Positions 32,529 to 42,200 of a stretch of 64,000 nucleotides of DNA are shown in pieces (position 1 is the first letter of the stretch; every line of letters begins with the position of its first letter). Under the pieces are notes generated by a model, which made no database searches, was not told the origin of the DNA, and saw nothing but the letters and a program-made list of their open reading frames with translations. The stretch spans positions 248,001-312,000 of the forward strand of contig NZ_JAMGSL010000004.1 of NCBI RefSeq assembly GCF_025195125.1, in the 5' to 3' direction. The stretch comes from Streptomyces sp. Je 1-79 (GTDB lineage Bacteria > Actinomycetota > Actinomycetes > Streptomycetales > Streptomycetaceae). A program made the translations under genes and the position numbers.

Positions 32529-32896
32529 ACGAGTCCCTCCCCTGCGAAACGCCTGCTCGCTCGGTTGTTCGAGCAGGTGGTGCATCGGCAGTGGCCCCGT
32601 CCCGAACAGGCCGACACTCCATGGTGTTGATCTTTCTGGGACGGATCAATATCGCCACGCAGTTTGTCTGAAACAGGAGCGGTTGACGTGTGAATCAGGC
32701 TGTGTTTTTGGGGGAGTTGGCCTGTTCGAGCGGGTCGCCAGAGCATTCCGCTTGGGCATCTTTCTGCCACATGCCAAAGGCAAAACAATGGTGGGCATAT
32801 GGCCTTGAGAGAGGTCGGACCCTCTCAATGGCCATCTGTTCGCCATCGCGGTCCATCTCGGAGGAACCACCGATTCCGGACGGCGTCCGGGTGTCG
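32529..32896. other. AT-richer intergenic region
   Basis: About 370 bases with visibly lower GC than the surroundings (for example GTGTTTTTGGGGGAGTT and CCAAAGGCAAAACAATGG). A frame opening with GTG-like codons near 32690 lacks normal third-position bias and a ribosome site, so I do not call it. The nonamer TGTTCGAGC occurs at about 32563 and 32722. The promoter of the acyl-CoA dehydrogenase gene must be here. Confidence 0.5.
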
Positions 32897-32919
32897 CTGT
32901 CAGTGGCGCGTCGTACGGT
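32897..32919 (+). promoter_or_regulatory. RecA-NDp-like promoter, leaderless
   Basis: CTGTCAGTG (32897-32905), eight bases, then TACGGT (32914-32919) matches TTGTCRGTG-N8-TANNNT except for the first T. The -10 element ends six bases before the ATG, so the transcript would start at or next to the start codon. Confidence 0.68.
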
Positions 32920-32925
32920 CGACGT

Positions 32926-33297
32926 ATGGCCACTGCCGACGACGTACGGCGCATCGCGCTCTCGCTGCCCGGGGCGGAGGAGAAGCTCGCCTGGGGCATG
33001 CCCACCTTCCGTGCGGGCCCGGGAGGCAGGATCTTCGCCTCGCTGGACGACGACGACCAGGCGATAGGGGTGAAATGCCCCAAGGAGGAGCGGGCGGAGC
33101 TGCTCGCGTCCGAGCCCGAGAAGTTCTTCATGCGGGAGGGGCACGACGACGGATACGCGTGGGTGCGTGTCCGGATCGGCGCCCTTGACGACGAGGGCGA
33201 GCTCCGCGCGATCCTGGCCGATTCCTGGCGCCAGGCGGCCCCGCGCCGGCTCCTGGCGCAGCACCCGGACGTGGGGGCGCCTCCGGAGCGGGGGTGA
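32926..33297 (+). CDS. MmcQ/YjbR-family protein
   Basis: A 123-residue protein with the YjbR fold (DVRRIALSLPGAEEKLAWGMPTFRA, then CPKEERAELLASEPEKFF and DGYAWVRVRI). The fold resembles a CyaY-like, double-wing DNA-binding shape, and the family name MmcQ comes from a mitomycin cluster. The molecular role is unknown. There is no Shine-Dalgarno sequence; the ATG sits six bases after the -10 box of a damage-type promoter, consistent with leaderless translation. This supports a DNA-damage response role more than the fold does. Confidence 0.87.
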   Translation: MATADDVRRIALSLPGAEEKLAWGMPTFRAGPGGRIFASLDDDDQAIGVKCPKEERAELLASEPEKFFMREGHDDGYAWVRVRIGALDDEGELRAILADSWRQAAPRRLLAQHPDVGAPPERG

Positions 33298-33462
33298 GCA
33301 CGGTGGCGTCGCGCACTGTGGCCATCCCGGCGCGCAGAGTGCTGCCCGAAGGCGTGAGCGGCGGTCCGGGGTCGCCCGCAAAGCGGTTCGTGACCACCCG
33401 GGGAAGTGCGGTATTGTTCTCATGCGCGTTCGGCCCGGGGAAACCCCAGGTCAGACGGGCAT

Positions 33463-33536
<74 letters not shown>

Positions 33537-33563
33537 CGAGAGGTTCGCCTCGTAGTCGCAGAT

Positions 33564-33601
33564 CAAGGGGCCGTTTCAGAGAGATCTGAAACGGCCCCTT
33601 G
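33564..33601. terminator. Terminator after tRNA-Pro
   Basis: A 16-bp perfect stem built on AAGGGGCCGTTTCAG with a 6-base loop AGAGAT. It lies between the tRNA and the convergent phosphatase gene and can serve both strands. Confidence 0.88.
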
Positions 33602-33631
33602 GTCGTGTTCGGCGACCAGGGCCCTTGTGGC

Positions 33632-36283
33632 CTAGGAGAGGGCACTCCCGGCGGCGGGCAGGACCTGTTCGGCCCAGATGACCTTGCCTTCCGGTGTGTA
33701 CCGGGTGCCCCAGTGCTCGCTGAGCTGCGCCACCAGGAACAGTCCGCGGCCTCCCTCGTCCGTGGTGGCGGCGTACCGCAGGTGCGGGGCGGTACTGCTG
33801 CCGTCCCACACCTCGCAGGTCAGAGTGCGATCGCGCAACAGACGGACGCGGACCGGCGCGGCGGCGTACCGTATGGCGTTGGTGATGAGCTCGCTGAGGA
33901 TCAGTTCCGTGGTGAAGGCGAGTTCCTCCAGACCCCATTCCTCGAGTTGGTCGGCCGCGAGTCTGCGCACGGTGCCGACCTCGCTCGGGTCGAACGGTAC
34001 GTCCCACTGTGCGACCCGGCCGGGGCCCAGGGTCCGGGTCCGGGCGATGAGCAGCGCGATGTCGTCGGAGGGCCGGCTGGGGAGCAGGGCGTCGAGTACG
34101 GCGCGGCGGCTGGCGTGCGGGTCTCGGTCGGGGTGGCTCAGCGCCGTGCGCAGCCTTTCCACGCCCTCGGAGATGTCCCGGCCCCGCTCCTCGACCAGTC
34201 CGTCGGTGTACAGGACCAGCTGACTGCCTTCCGCCAGGTGCAGGTCCACGGCCTCGAACGGCATGCCGCCCAGCCCCAGCGGGGGGCCGGCCGGCAGTTC
34301 CGAGATCGTCGTGGTGCCGTCGGGGGCGACCACGAGCGGGGGCATGTGTCCTGCCCGTGCCATGGTGCAGTTCTGGGAGACCGGGTCGTAGACGGCGTAC
34401 AGGCAGGTCGCGCCCAGGACGCCGCCGTCCGAGGCAGCGCTGTCGCCTTCCTGGTCCATGCGCTGGACGAGGTTGTCGAGACGGGCGAGGAGTTCGTCGG
34501 GCGGCGGGTCCAAGGAGGAGAAGTTGTGCACCGCCGTGCGCAGCCGCCCCATGGTGGCCGCGGCGTGCAGGCCGTGCCCGACGACGTCTCCGACGACGAG
34601 CCCGACCCGGCTGCCCGGTAGCGGGATCACGTCGAACCAGTCCCCCCCCACTCCGGACTGGGCGGGCTGGTAGAAGTGCGCGACGTCCACGGCGCTCTGC
34701 TCGGGCAGATCCCGCGGCAGCAGGCTGCGCTGGAGCGTCACGGCGAGATTGTGTTCGCGGGTGTAGCGGCGGGCGTTGTCCATGGTGACGGCGGCGCGGC
34801 CGACGAGCTCCTCGGCCAGGGACAGATCGTCCTCGTCGAACGGTTCCGGCTTCTGCGATCGCCAGAAGTTGACCACCCCGAGCACGACGCCCCTGGCCTT
34901 CAGCGGAGCCGCGATGAGCGAGTGGATCCCGTAGCCGACGATCGCCGATGCCCGCGGCGCGTCCTGGGCGTGCCAGCCCGGCGCGTCATGGAGATCGGGC
35001 ACCAGTTCGGCTGTCCCCGTGCCGTATCCGCGGGCCTGCGGCGTGGACGGCAGGAATTCGATCAGGCTGCCGAGCGGGTAGAGCGGGTGATCGGAGCGGA
35101 TGCCGCTGACCGCGGTGCGCCGCATGTCGGCGCCTGGGCCGGGCTCGTCGCCCTGCAGTACCGGGTCGGCCAGGTCGACCGTGACGAAGTCCGCGAACCG
35201 GGGAACGGCGACGTCGGCCAGTTCCTCCGCTGTGCGCACCACGTCGAGGGTGGTGCCGATGTCACCCCCGGCGTCGTAGAGCAGCTTGAGCCGCCTGCGG
35301 GCCGTCTCCACCCGGCTGCTCAGGAGCTGCATCTCGGTGGAGTCGCGGATGGTGACCGCCGAGCCCTGCGGGCGGGTGGGCCGCTGATTGACCACGAGCA
35401 GCCGGTCCCCGGCCTCCAGCACCTCGTCGGTGGCCACCCGGCCGGACAGCAGCAGTTCCGCCATGCGGCGATCCATGCCGACCTTGTCGACGGGGCGTCC
35501 TTCGGCGTCGTCCGGCAGGCCGAGCAGCCGTCCGGCCTCGTCGTTCGCCAGGAGGAGTCGTCCTTCGCCGTCCGTGATCAGTACCCCTTCGCGGACGGAG
35601 TGGAGCACCGCGTCGTGGTGCTCGTACATGCGGGTCATCTCCTGCGTGCCGAGCCCGTGGGTCTGGCGGCGCAGTCTTCGGCTGATCAGCGCCGTGCCGA
35701 CGGTGGCCAGAGCCAGACCGATGGCGGTGGCCAGGAGGATGACCGGAAGCTGACGGTCGGCGAGGCCGGTCACGCTCTCCACCGTCAGACCTGCCGAGAC
35801 CAGGGCGACGACCTCGCCTTCGGGCGAGGTGACCGGCACGATCGCCTGGATCTCCTTACCGAGCGGCCCCTCCACGCTCTCGGTGTGCACCTGGCCGGCG
35901 AGCGAGGGCTCGATCGTGCCGACGAACCGCTCCCCGATGCGGTCGGGCTGGGGGTGGCTGTAGCGAATGCCGTTCGTGTCCATCACCACGATGAAGTCCA
36001 CGCCTGCGTCCTTGCGTGTCTCCTCGGCGAGAGGCTGCAGGATCGCGGACGGGTCCGGCGACCTCAGCGCTTCCTGCAGGCCCAGGGAGTGCGCGAAGGT
36101 CTGAGCCACGGAAACCGACCGGTTGCGCGCGTCACCGTCGATGGCGTGCCGCGACTGGAGCACGAGGGCCAGCAGGGCCCCGGCGGCGAGCAGCACCACG
36201 ATCGCCACCTGAAGGACGAAGACCTGTCCGGCGACGCTTCCGAATCTTCTGCCTAGGTTCGACCGCACCGGTAGGCCGGGCAC
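33632..36283 (-). CDS. Membrane sensor with PAS, GAF, SpoIIE phosphatase and HATPase domains
   Basis: An 883-residue protein with this start. Order: a transmembrane helix (VAGQVFVLQVAIVVLLAAGALLALVL), an extracellular CitA/Cache-like sensor (DAGVDFIVVMDTNGIRYSHP), a second helix (LPVILLATAIGLALATVGTAL), PAS (SVREGVLITDGEGRLLLANDEAG), GAF (GIHSLIAAPLKARGVVLGVV), PP2C-type SpoIIE phosphatase (GVGGDWFDVIPL to SDDIALLIART) and a C-terminal anti-sigma-like HATPase (LILSELITNAIRYA). It should sense an external ligand and control an anti-anti-sigma or similar partner. The frame stays open to an ATG at 36463; the GTG at 36283 is preferred because the first helix then follows after about 15 residues. 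It is divergent from nos. Confidence 0.82.
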   Translation of the reverse strand: MPGLPVRSNLGRRFGSVAGQVFVLQVAIVVLLAAGALLALVLQSRHAIDGDARNRSVSVAQTFAHSLGLQEALRSPDPSAILQPLAEETRKDAGVDFIVVMDTNGIRYSHPQPDRIGERFVGTIEPSLAGQVHTESVEGPLGKEIQAIVPVTSPEGEVVALVSAGLTVESVTGLADRQLPVILLATAIGLALATVGTALISRRLRRQTHGLGTQEMTRMYEHHDAVLHSVREGVLITDGEGRLLLANDEAGRLLGLPDDAEGRPVDKVGMDRRMAELLLSGRVATDEVLEAGDRLLVVNQRPTRPQGSAVTIRDSTEMQLLSSRVETARRRLKLLYDAGGDIGTTLDVVRTAEELADVAVPRFADFVTVDLADPVLQGDEPGPGADMRRTAVSGIRSDHPLYPLGSLIEFLPSTPQARGYGTGTAELVPDLHDAPGWHAQDAPRASAIVGYGIHSLIAAPLKARGVVLGVVNFWRSQKPEPFDEDDLSLAEELVGRAAVTMDNARRYTREHNLAVTLQRSLLPRDLPEQSAVDVAHFYQPAQSGVGGDWFDVIPLPGSRVGLVVGDVVGHGLHAAATMGRLRTAVHNFSSLDPPPDELLARLDNLVQRMDQEGDSAASDGGVLGATCLYAVYDPVSQNCTMARAGHMPPLVVAPDGTTTISELPAGPPLGLGGMPFEAVDLHLAEGSQLVLYTDGLVEERGRDISEGVERLRTALSHPDRDPHASRRAVLDALLPSRPSDDIALLIARTRTLGPGRVAQWDVPFDPSEVGTVRRLAADQLEEWGLEELAFTTELILSELITNAIRYAAAPVRVRLLRDRTLTCEVWDGSSTAPHLRYAATTDEGGRGLFLVAQLSEHWGTRYTPEGKVIWAEQVLPAAGSALS

Positions 36284-36525
36284 GAGAGACGAGACGGGCT
36301 CACCATCCCAGTTGTAGCACCTCCCCGCGGCGCGGGCCCCCGGGCGCTCACGGTACGCATCGGTGCCACGGCACAGGGTTCCCCACCCCTGGGGGGTCAG
36401 GGAGAGGGACCCGCCGTCGGGCGCCCGGCACCATACCAGCGCGGCCCCGTTTTCATGCGACAAGTGACTACTCTCCCCGCTTGCGCATATTCATACGGTA
36501 GTCATGGAGGCCGGGAGGGAACACA

Positions 36526-37737
36526 TTGGTCTTCAGTCTGCGTCGCCGCCGGAAGTCCGCCCCTGAGAGCGGCACCTGTCCGTACACGTCCGACGACGTG
36601 CGGGCCGCCCCTGTCCCGGGGGCGCGCGTCGACCCCGGGGCGGTGGGGACGCGGCACGCCACGGACCCGCACGAGGCGGAACGGTTCATCCGGCAGTTCC
36701 ATCATGAGCGGCCGGGCGCCGGGGACGCCGGGAGCAGAGTCCGTGAGGTGCGGTCCGAGATCGATCGCACCGGCACCTACGAGCACACCCCCGACGAGCT
36801 GGCCTTCGGCGCGCGCGTCGCCTGGCGCAACGCGGCGCGCTGCATCGGCAGGCTCTACTGGCGCAGCCTCGTGGTCCGCGACCTGAGGCAGACATCCTCC
36901 GCCGACGCCATCGCCGCGGAGTGCTTCGAGCACCTGCGGACGGCCGGCAACGGCGGCCGGATCCGTCCGGTGATCTCCGTGTTCGCCCCGGAGCGGCCAG
37001 GTCGTCCGGGGCCCCGGATCGTCAACGACCAGCTGGTCCGTTACGCCGGTCACCGCAGCCCCGACGGCGGCTGGATCGGCGACCCGGTCAGCGCACAGCT
37101 GACCGCCCGCGCCTGCGCACTGGGGTGGAAGCGGGCCGACGGCCCCTTCCACGTGCTGCCGTTGCTGGTCCAGGAGCGGCCCGGCACGGCTCCGGAGTGG
37201 TACGAGCTGCCGGACGACTCCGTACTGGAGGTGCCCCTGAGCCACCCCGAACACGCGTGGTTCAGGGAGTTGGGGCTGCGCTGGTACGCGGTGCCGGCCA
37301 TCAGCAACATGGACCTCGAGATCGGCGGCGTACGGTATCCGGCGGCGCCGTTCAACGGCTGGTACATGGGCACGGAGATCGGCGCCCGCAACCTCGCCGA
37401 CGCCGACCGCTACGACCTGCTCCCCGTGGTGGCCGAGCGGCTGGGACTCGACCGGTCCTCGGAGCGCACGCTGTGGCGGGACCGGGCGCTGGTCGAGCTC
37501 AACGTGGCGGTGCTGCACTCCTTCCAGCGGGCGGGGGTGACGATGGCCGACCACCACACCGAGTCCGAGCGGTTCCTCCGGCACATCGCACAGGAGAGTC
37601 GTCTCGGCAGGTCCACCCCCGCCGACTGGAGCTGGATCGTCCCCCCGATCTCGGGCTCCGCCACCCCCGTCTTCCACCGCCTGTACGACCCGGTGGACCC
37701 ATCGCTGCGACCCGCGTTCGTCGCACGGCAGCCGTAG
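36526..37737 (+). CDS. nos: Nitric oxide synthase, oxygenase domain only
   Basis: A 403-residue bacterial NOS that makes NO from L-arginine through N-hydroxyarginine. The haem-thiolate Cys is C106 in AWRNAARCIGRLYW. The substrate-binding Glu is E284 in NGWYMGTEIGARN, and the preceding AISNMDLEIGGVRYPAAPF is a core signature. There is no reductase domain, so electrons must come from other flavoproteins. The start is TTG at 36526 with a strong GGGAGGGA site five bases before it; no ATG or GTG is better placed. It is divergent from the membrane sensor phosphatase, and no thaxtomin-type genes are adjacent. Confidence 0.93.
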   Translation: MVFSLRRRRKSAPESGTCPYTSDDVRAAPVPGARVDPGAVGTRHATDPHEAERFIRQFHHERPGAGDAGSRVREVRSEIDRTGTYEHTPDELAFGARVAWRNAARCIGRLYWRSLVVRDLRQTSSADAIAAECFEHLRTAGNGGRIRPVISVFAPERPGRPGPRIVNDQLVRYAGHRSPDGGWIGDPVSAQLTARACALGWKRADGPFHVLPLLVQERPGTAPEWYELPDDSVLEVPLSHPEHAWFRELGLRWYAVPAISNMDLEIGGVRYPAAPFNGWYMGTEIGARNLADADRYDLLPVVAERLGLDRSSERTLWRDRALVELNVAVLHSFQRAGVTMADHHTESERFLRHIAQESRLGRSTPADWSWIVPPISGSATPVFHRLYDPVDPSLRPAFVARQP

Positions 37738-37773
37738 ACGAGCCAGGGGCGGCGCGGCCGAGGCCTGCCGGCG

Positions 37774-39180
37774 TTACGCGGAGGATCGGCCCCGGCCCGT
37801 CGAGCCGCCGTTCGTGGGCGGGTAGGCGGGCCGCTCCGGTATCGACGGCGAACCGTGGGGTGAGGGCAGGGGCGGGAGGGACGGCTGGTACAGCCAGGCC
37901 GTGAGCAGCTCGTCCACCGGCTCGGTGGCGTGGCGGGCCACGTGGGCGGTGAAGCCCGCGGTGGTGACCACGCCGTGGCGGTGCACGGTGGCCCAGTCGC
38001 GCAGCATGCGGAAGAAGGCGGTGTCGCCCAGCGCGCAGCGGACCGCGTGCACGGTGAGACCCCCGCGCTCGTACAGACGGTCGTCGAACATCAGCTTGCG
38101 ACCCGGGTCGGCGAGCTTCAGGTCCTGCGGCTGCGCGGAGAGCATCCGGTGCGCGGCGGCCGCCAGTTCCTGCGCGGTACGGCCGCCGGAGCGCTCCGAC
38201 CAGAGCCACTCCGCGTACTTGGCGAGCCCCTCGTTCAGCCAGATGTGCCGCCAGTCGGCGATGGTCACGCTGTTGCCGAACCACTGGTGGGCCAACTCGT
38301 GGGCGACCAGACGCTCGAAGCCCCGTGCGCCGTCGACATGGTTGGCGCCGAAGAGGGAGAGCCCCTGGGCCTCCACCGGGACGTCCAGCTCCTCGTCGGC
38401 GACGACCACCGCGTACTCGCCGAACGGATAGGGCCCGAAGAGCTCCTCGAACAGCTTCATCATGGCGGGCTGCCGGGCGAAGTCGCGGGAGAAGCGGGGC
38501 AGGAGGTGCGCCGGAACGTGGGCGCTCTGCGGCACACCACCGAGGCCGGGGTCCCCGAGCAGCACCGTCTGATGCATGCCGATGGAGAGGCCGACCAGAT
38601 AGCTGGAGGTGGGCGCGGACTGCTCGTACACCCAGGTGGTCGTGCTCGCCCTGGTCGTACGGGTGAGCAGCCGGCCGCCCGCCACCACGGTGTACGCGGA
38701 AGGCGTGTTGACCGAGATGTGGTACGAGGCCTTGTCGGCGGGCCGGTCGTTGCAGGGGTACCACGAGGGCGCGCCGACGGGCTGGCTGGCCACCAGCGCG
38801 CCGTCGGTCAGCTCCTCCCAGCCGAGCCCGCCCCAAGGGCTGCGCACCGGCTTGGGGTTGCCCGCGTAGTGCACCTCCACGGTGAAGGCCGCGCCCGCCG
38901 GCAGCGGCTTGGCCGGCCGGACGCGGAGCCTGCCGCCGCGGTGGGTGTAGTGCGGCGCCCGGCCGTCCACGAGGATCCGGCCGACCTTGAACTCGGAGAG
39001 ATTGAGGTGGAACTCGGTGAGCGGTGCCCGGCCGGCGATCGCGCTGAGCCGGGCTGTCCCGGCCAGTCGGTTGGGGCCGGGCCGGTACTCCAGGGCGAGT
39101 TCGTACCGGTGGACGCGGTACCGGGAGTCGCCGTGGTCCGGAAAGTACGGGTCCGATCCCGATGTCCGCTCGCCGCCCAC
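37774..39180 (-). CDS. M1-family zinc metallopeptidase
   Basis: A 468-residue cytoplasmic-type aminopeptidase. The zinc motif is HELAHQWFG followed 18 residues later by the third ligand in WLNEGLAKY. The N-terminal beta domain starts YRVHRYELALEYRPG. The exopeptidase GxMEN motif appears altered (PVEAQGLSLFG). The chosen GTG at 39180 has GGGAG upstream; another GTG overlaps the end of the NRPS gene. It lies 44 bp after the Pls-like synthetase on the same strand. A product-degrading or self-protection role is plausible, because epsilon-poly-lysine producers have Zn peptidases against their own polymer. Confidence 0.85.
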   Translation of the reverse strand: MGGERTSGSDPYFPDHGDSRYRVHRYELALEYRPGPNRLAGTARLSAIAGRAPLTEFHLNLSEFKVGRILVDGRAPHYTHRGGRLRVRPAKPLPAGAAFTVEVHYAGNPKPVRSPWGGLGWEELTDGALVASQPVGAPSWYPCNDRPADKASYHISVNTPSAYTVVAGGRLLTRTTRASTTTWVYEQSAPTSSYLVGLSIGMHQTVLLGDPGLGGVPQSAHVPAHLLPRFSRDFARQPAMMKLFEELFGPYPFGEYAVVVADEELDVPVEAQGLSLFGANHVDGARGFERLVAHELAHQWFGNSVTIADWRHIWLNEGLAKYAEWLWSERSGGRTAQELAAAAHRMLSAQPQDLKLADPGRKLMFDDRLYERGGLTVHAVRCALGDTAFFRMLRDWATVHRHGVVTTAGFTAHVARHATEPVDELLTAWLYQPSLPPLPSPHGSPSIPERPAYPPTNGGSTGRGRSSA

Positions 39181-39224
39181 TGCCGCTCCCGCTTCCTGCC
39201 CTGTGCTGTGCCCGTGCCGCCCGC

Positions 39225-42200
39225 TCAGGCCCGCCACGCCTCGATCGGATTGCCCAGCCAGCGGGTGTCGGCGGGGACCGACTCCCCGGCCATCACGAGA
39301 GAGGCCGGACCCAGCGTGCTGCGGGCCCCGACCGTGCTGCCGGGCAGGACGATTCCGCCCGGGCCCAGGGTGGCGCCCTCGCGGAGGACCACAGTATCCG
39401 TCCTCAAGATCCGGTCGTGGAAGAGGTGTGTCTGCAACACGCAGCCGCGGTTCACGCTGACCGCGTCCCCCAGCACGACCAGGTCCGTCTCGGGCAGCCA
39501 GTAGCTCTCGCACCACACACCCCGGCCGATCCGTGCGCCGAGCCCGCGCAGCCACAGCGACAGCAACGGCGTCCCCGGCACCGCTCCGATCAGCCACGGC
39601 ACGGCCAGCACCTCGACGAAGGTGTCGGCCAGCTCGTTGCGCCATACGAAGCCGCACCACAGCGGGTGCTCGCCCGTCCGGTGGCGGCCCACGAGCAGCC
39701 ACTTGGCGGCCACCGAGACCAGGCAGGCGGCCGCGCCGGCGGTGAGGAGGACCGCCCCGGACAGCAGCGCGACGCCCCAGAGCCCCGGACCGGTCGTCGT
39801 GGCCAGGAGACAGAGGACCGCCACGGTCAGGACCGCGAGGGCTGCCGAGCAGAACACCGGAACGAGCCGGCACAGCTCCACGAGACCGCGCGCCCAGAGC
39901 AGACGCGCGGAGGGCTCGTACGTCCTGCTGCGGTCGGCGTCGGCCGCGGACCGCGGCAGCCTGACCGGGGGCAGACCCAGGTACGAGCCGCCCTTCTTGG
40001 CCTTCTTCGGCGTCGAGGAGAGCACACCGACGAGGGCGTCGTCCGGCACCGAGCGTCCCGGCGCCGTCATGCCCGAGTTGCCGAGGAACGCCCGGCGACC
40101 GATCTCGGAGTGACCGATCCGCACCCAGCCGCCGCCCAGCTCGTAGGGCGCGGTCAGGGTGTCGTCGGCGAGGAACGCGCCCTCGCCGACGGTGGTCAGG
40201 CTAGGCAGGGCGAGCACCGTGGACACCTCCGCTCCCCGGCCGATCCTCATCCCGAGCAGGCGCAGCCAGACCGGGGTGATGAGCCCGGCGTAGAGGGGGA
40301 AGAGCGTCTCCCGCGCCCGGTCCATCAGCTGGGTGACCGTCCACGCCTGCCATGCGACCCGGCTGTGCGTCGGATGGCTGCCGGTGCGCAGCCCGAGGCT
40401 GAGCAGCCGTACGGCGACCAGCACCAGCGACGCGTACGCGAAACCGTGGGCGAGCGCCCCGGGCACCACGGCGAGCAGCGCTCCCGGCAGCGCCTCGGCG
40501 AGCCCGGCGCCGGCGGGCACGAAGCGGCTCACGACGAGGAGGGCGGGCAGGGCGGCGAGCACGGGCAGAGCCGTGAGGAGGAAGCCGGTCGTGCCGTACA
40601 CGGCCCGCCAGCGCAGCGCGCGCGCCGGCCGCTCCTTGGGCCAGTTCCGCTTGGCCTTGCCGAGCTTGCCCGCCGGAGCTCCGGCCCAGCGCTGACCGGT
40701 GGGGATCTGCCCGGCCACGGCCGAGCCGGGGGCCACCTCGGACCGCTTGCCGACCCGCGCCCCGGGGAAGAGCATGCTGCGGGTGCCGACCACCGCGCCC
40801 GCGCCGACCTTGACCGGGCCGATCACCAGCCGGTCGCCGTCCAGCCAGTAGCCGGAGAGATCCACCTCGGACTCCACGGCGCAGCCGCGGCCGAGCTTGA
40901 GCATGCCGGTGACCGGCGGCAGCGAGTGGAGGTCCACGTCGGGGCCGACCTTGGCGCCCAGAGCCCGTGCGTACCGCTCCAGCCACGAGCCGGTGAGCGA
41001 GGTCGCGCCGACGCACTCGGCAAGCCGCTCGGCCGTCCACAGCCGCAGGTGGACGCGTCCGCCGCGCGGGTGGAGACCCGGCTTCACCCCGCGCAGCAGC
41101 AACCGGGCGCCACCGGCCGCGATCGCGAGCCGGCCGGGCGGGCTGTACAGCAGCGCCGCGCCGGCGGCGACGAGCCACCACGAGGCGTCCGGCGCCCACG
41201 GGTAAGGCCCGAACCAGTGCACCACCTTGCCCAGAGCCAGGAGCGCCACCGTCCAGCGGAGCCCGACGACGGTGAAGAGCGGGAGCAGCAGCAGGGTCTG
41301 TACGACCCCGGACCGGAGCGGGACCGGTGCGACGGTCCGGACGGCGCCGTCGTCCTGGACGGACTTCTCCAGGTGCCGGGCCAGCTTGCGCAGGGTGGGC
41401 CGCTGGTAGATGTCGACGACGGCCGCGCTCGGATAGCGCGTACGCAGCCGGGTGGTGAGCTGTGCGGCGGCCAGGCTGCTGCCGCCGATCGCGAAGAAGT
41501 CGTCGGTGGCGCGGGTGACCGCCACCCCGAGGGTCTCGCTCCACTGCTCGGCGAGCCATGCCTCGGTCCCGTACAGCTGCTCGGCCGGGCCGGTGGTCTC
41601 CGCCTCGGGCAGGGGCCAGGGCAGCGCGTCGCGGTCCACCTTGCCCGACGTGCGGGTGGGCAGTTCGGCGACGGGCGCGAGAAGCGGCACGAGGGCGGCG
41701 GGCAGTTCGGCGCGCAGCCGCTCGACGGCCGCCGCGTGGTCCCAGCCGTCCTGGGTGACGAGGTAGCCGACGAGCAGCTGGTTGCCGCTGCGCGCGGTGC
41801 GGACGGCGGCGGCCGCGCCGGCGACACCGGGCAGGGCCTGGAGCGCCGCGTCCACCTCGCCCAGCTCGATGCGGCGGCCGCCGAGTTTGATCTGCTCGTC
41901 GCCGCGGCCGAGGAAGACCAGCCCCTCCGGCTCGGCGCGGACCAGGTCGCCGCTGCGGTAGGCCCGCTCCCAGCCGAGGGATTCCAGCGGGGCGTACTTC
42001 TCGGCGTCCTTCTCGGGGTCGAGGTAGCGGGCGAGCCCGACGCCGCCGATCACCAGCTGGCCGCTGCCGCCCATCGGCACCGGCTCGCCGGACTCGTCGA
42101 CCACGGCCAGTTCCCAGCCGTTCAGCGGGAGACCGATCCGGATGGGCTCCTCACCGGTCAGGAGCGAGGCGCAGGCGACGACCGTGGCCTCGGTGGGGCC

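Noticed and set aside
32690-33067. A 125-codon plus-strand frame
   Set aside because: It lies in the AT-richer gap, lacks third-position GC bias and overlaps the damage promoter and YjbR gene in another frame.
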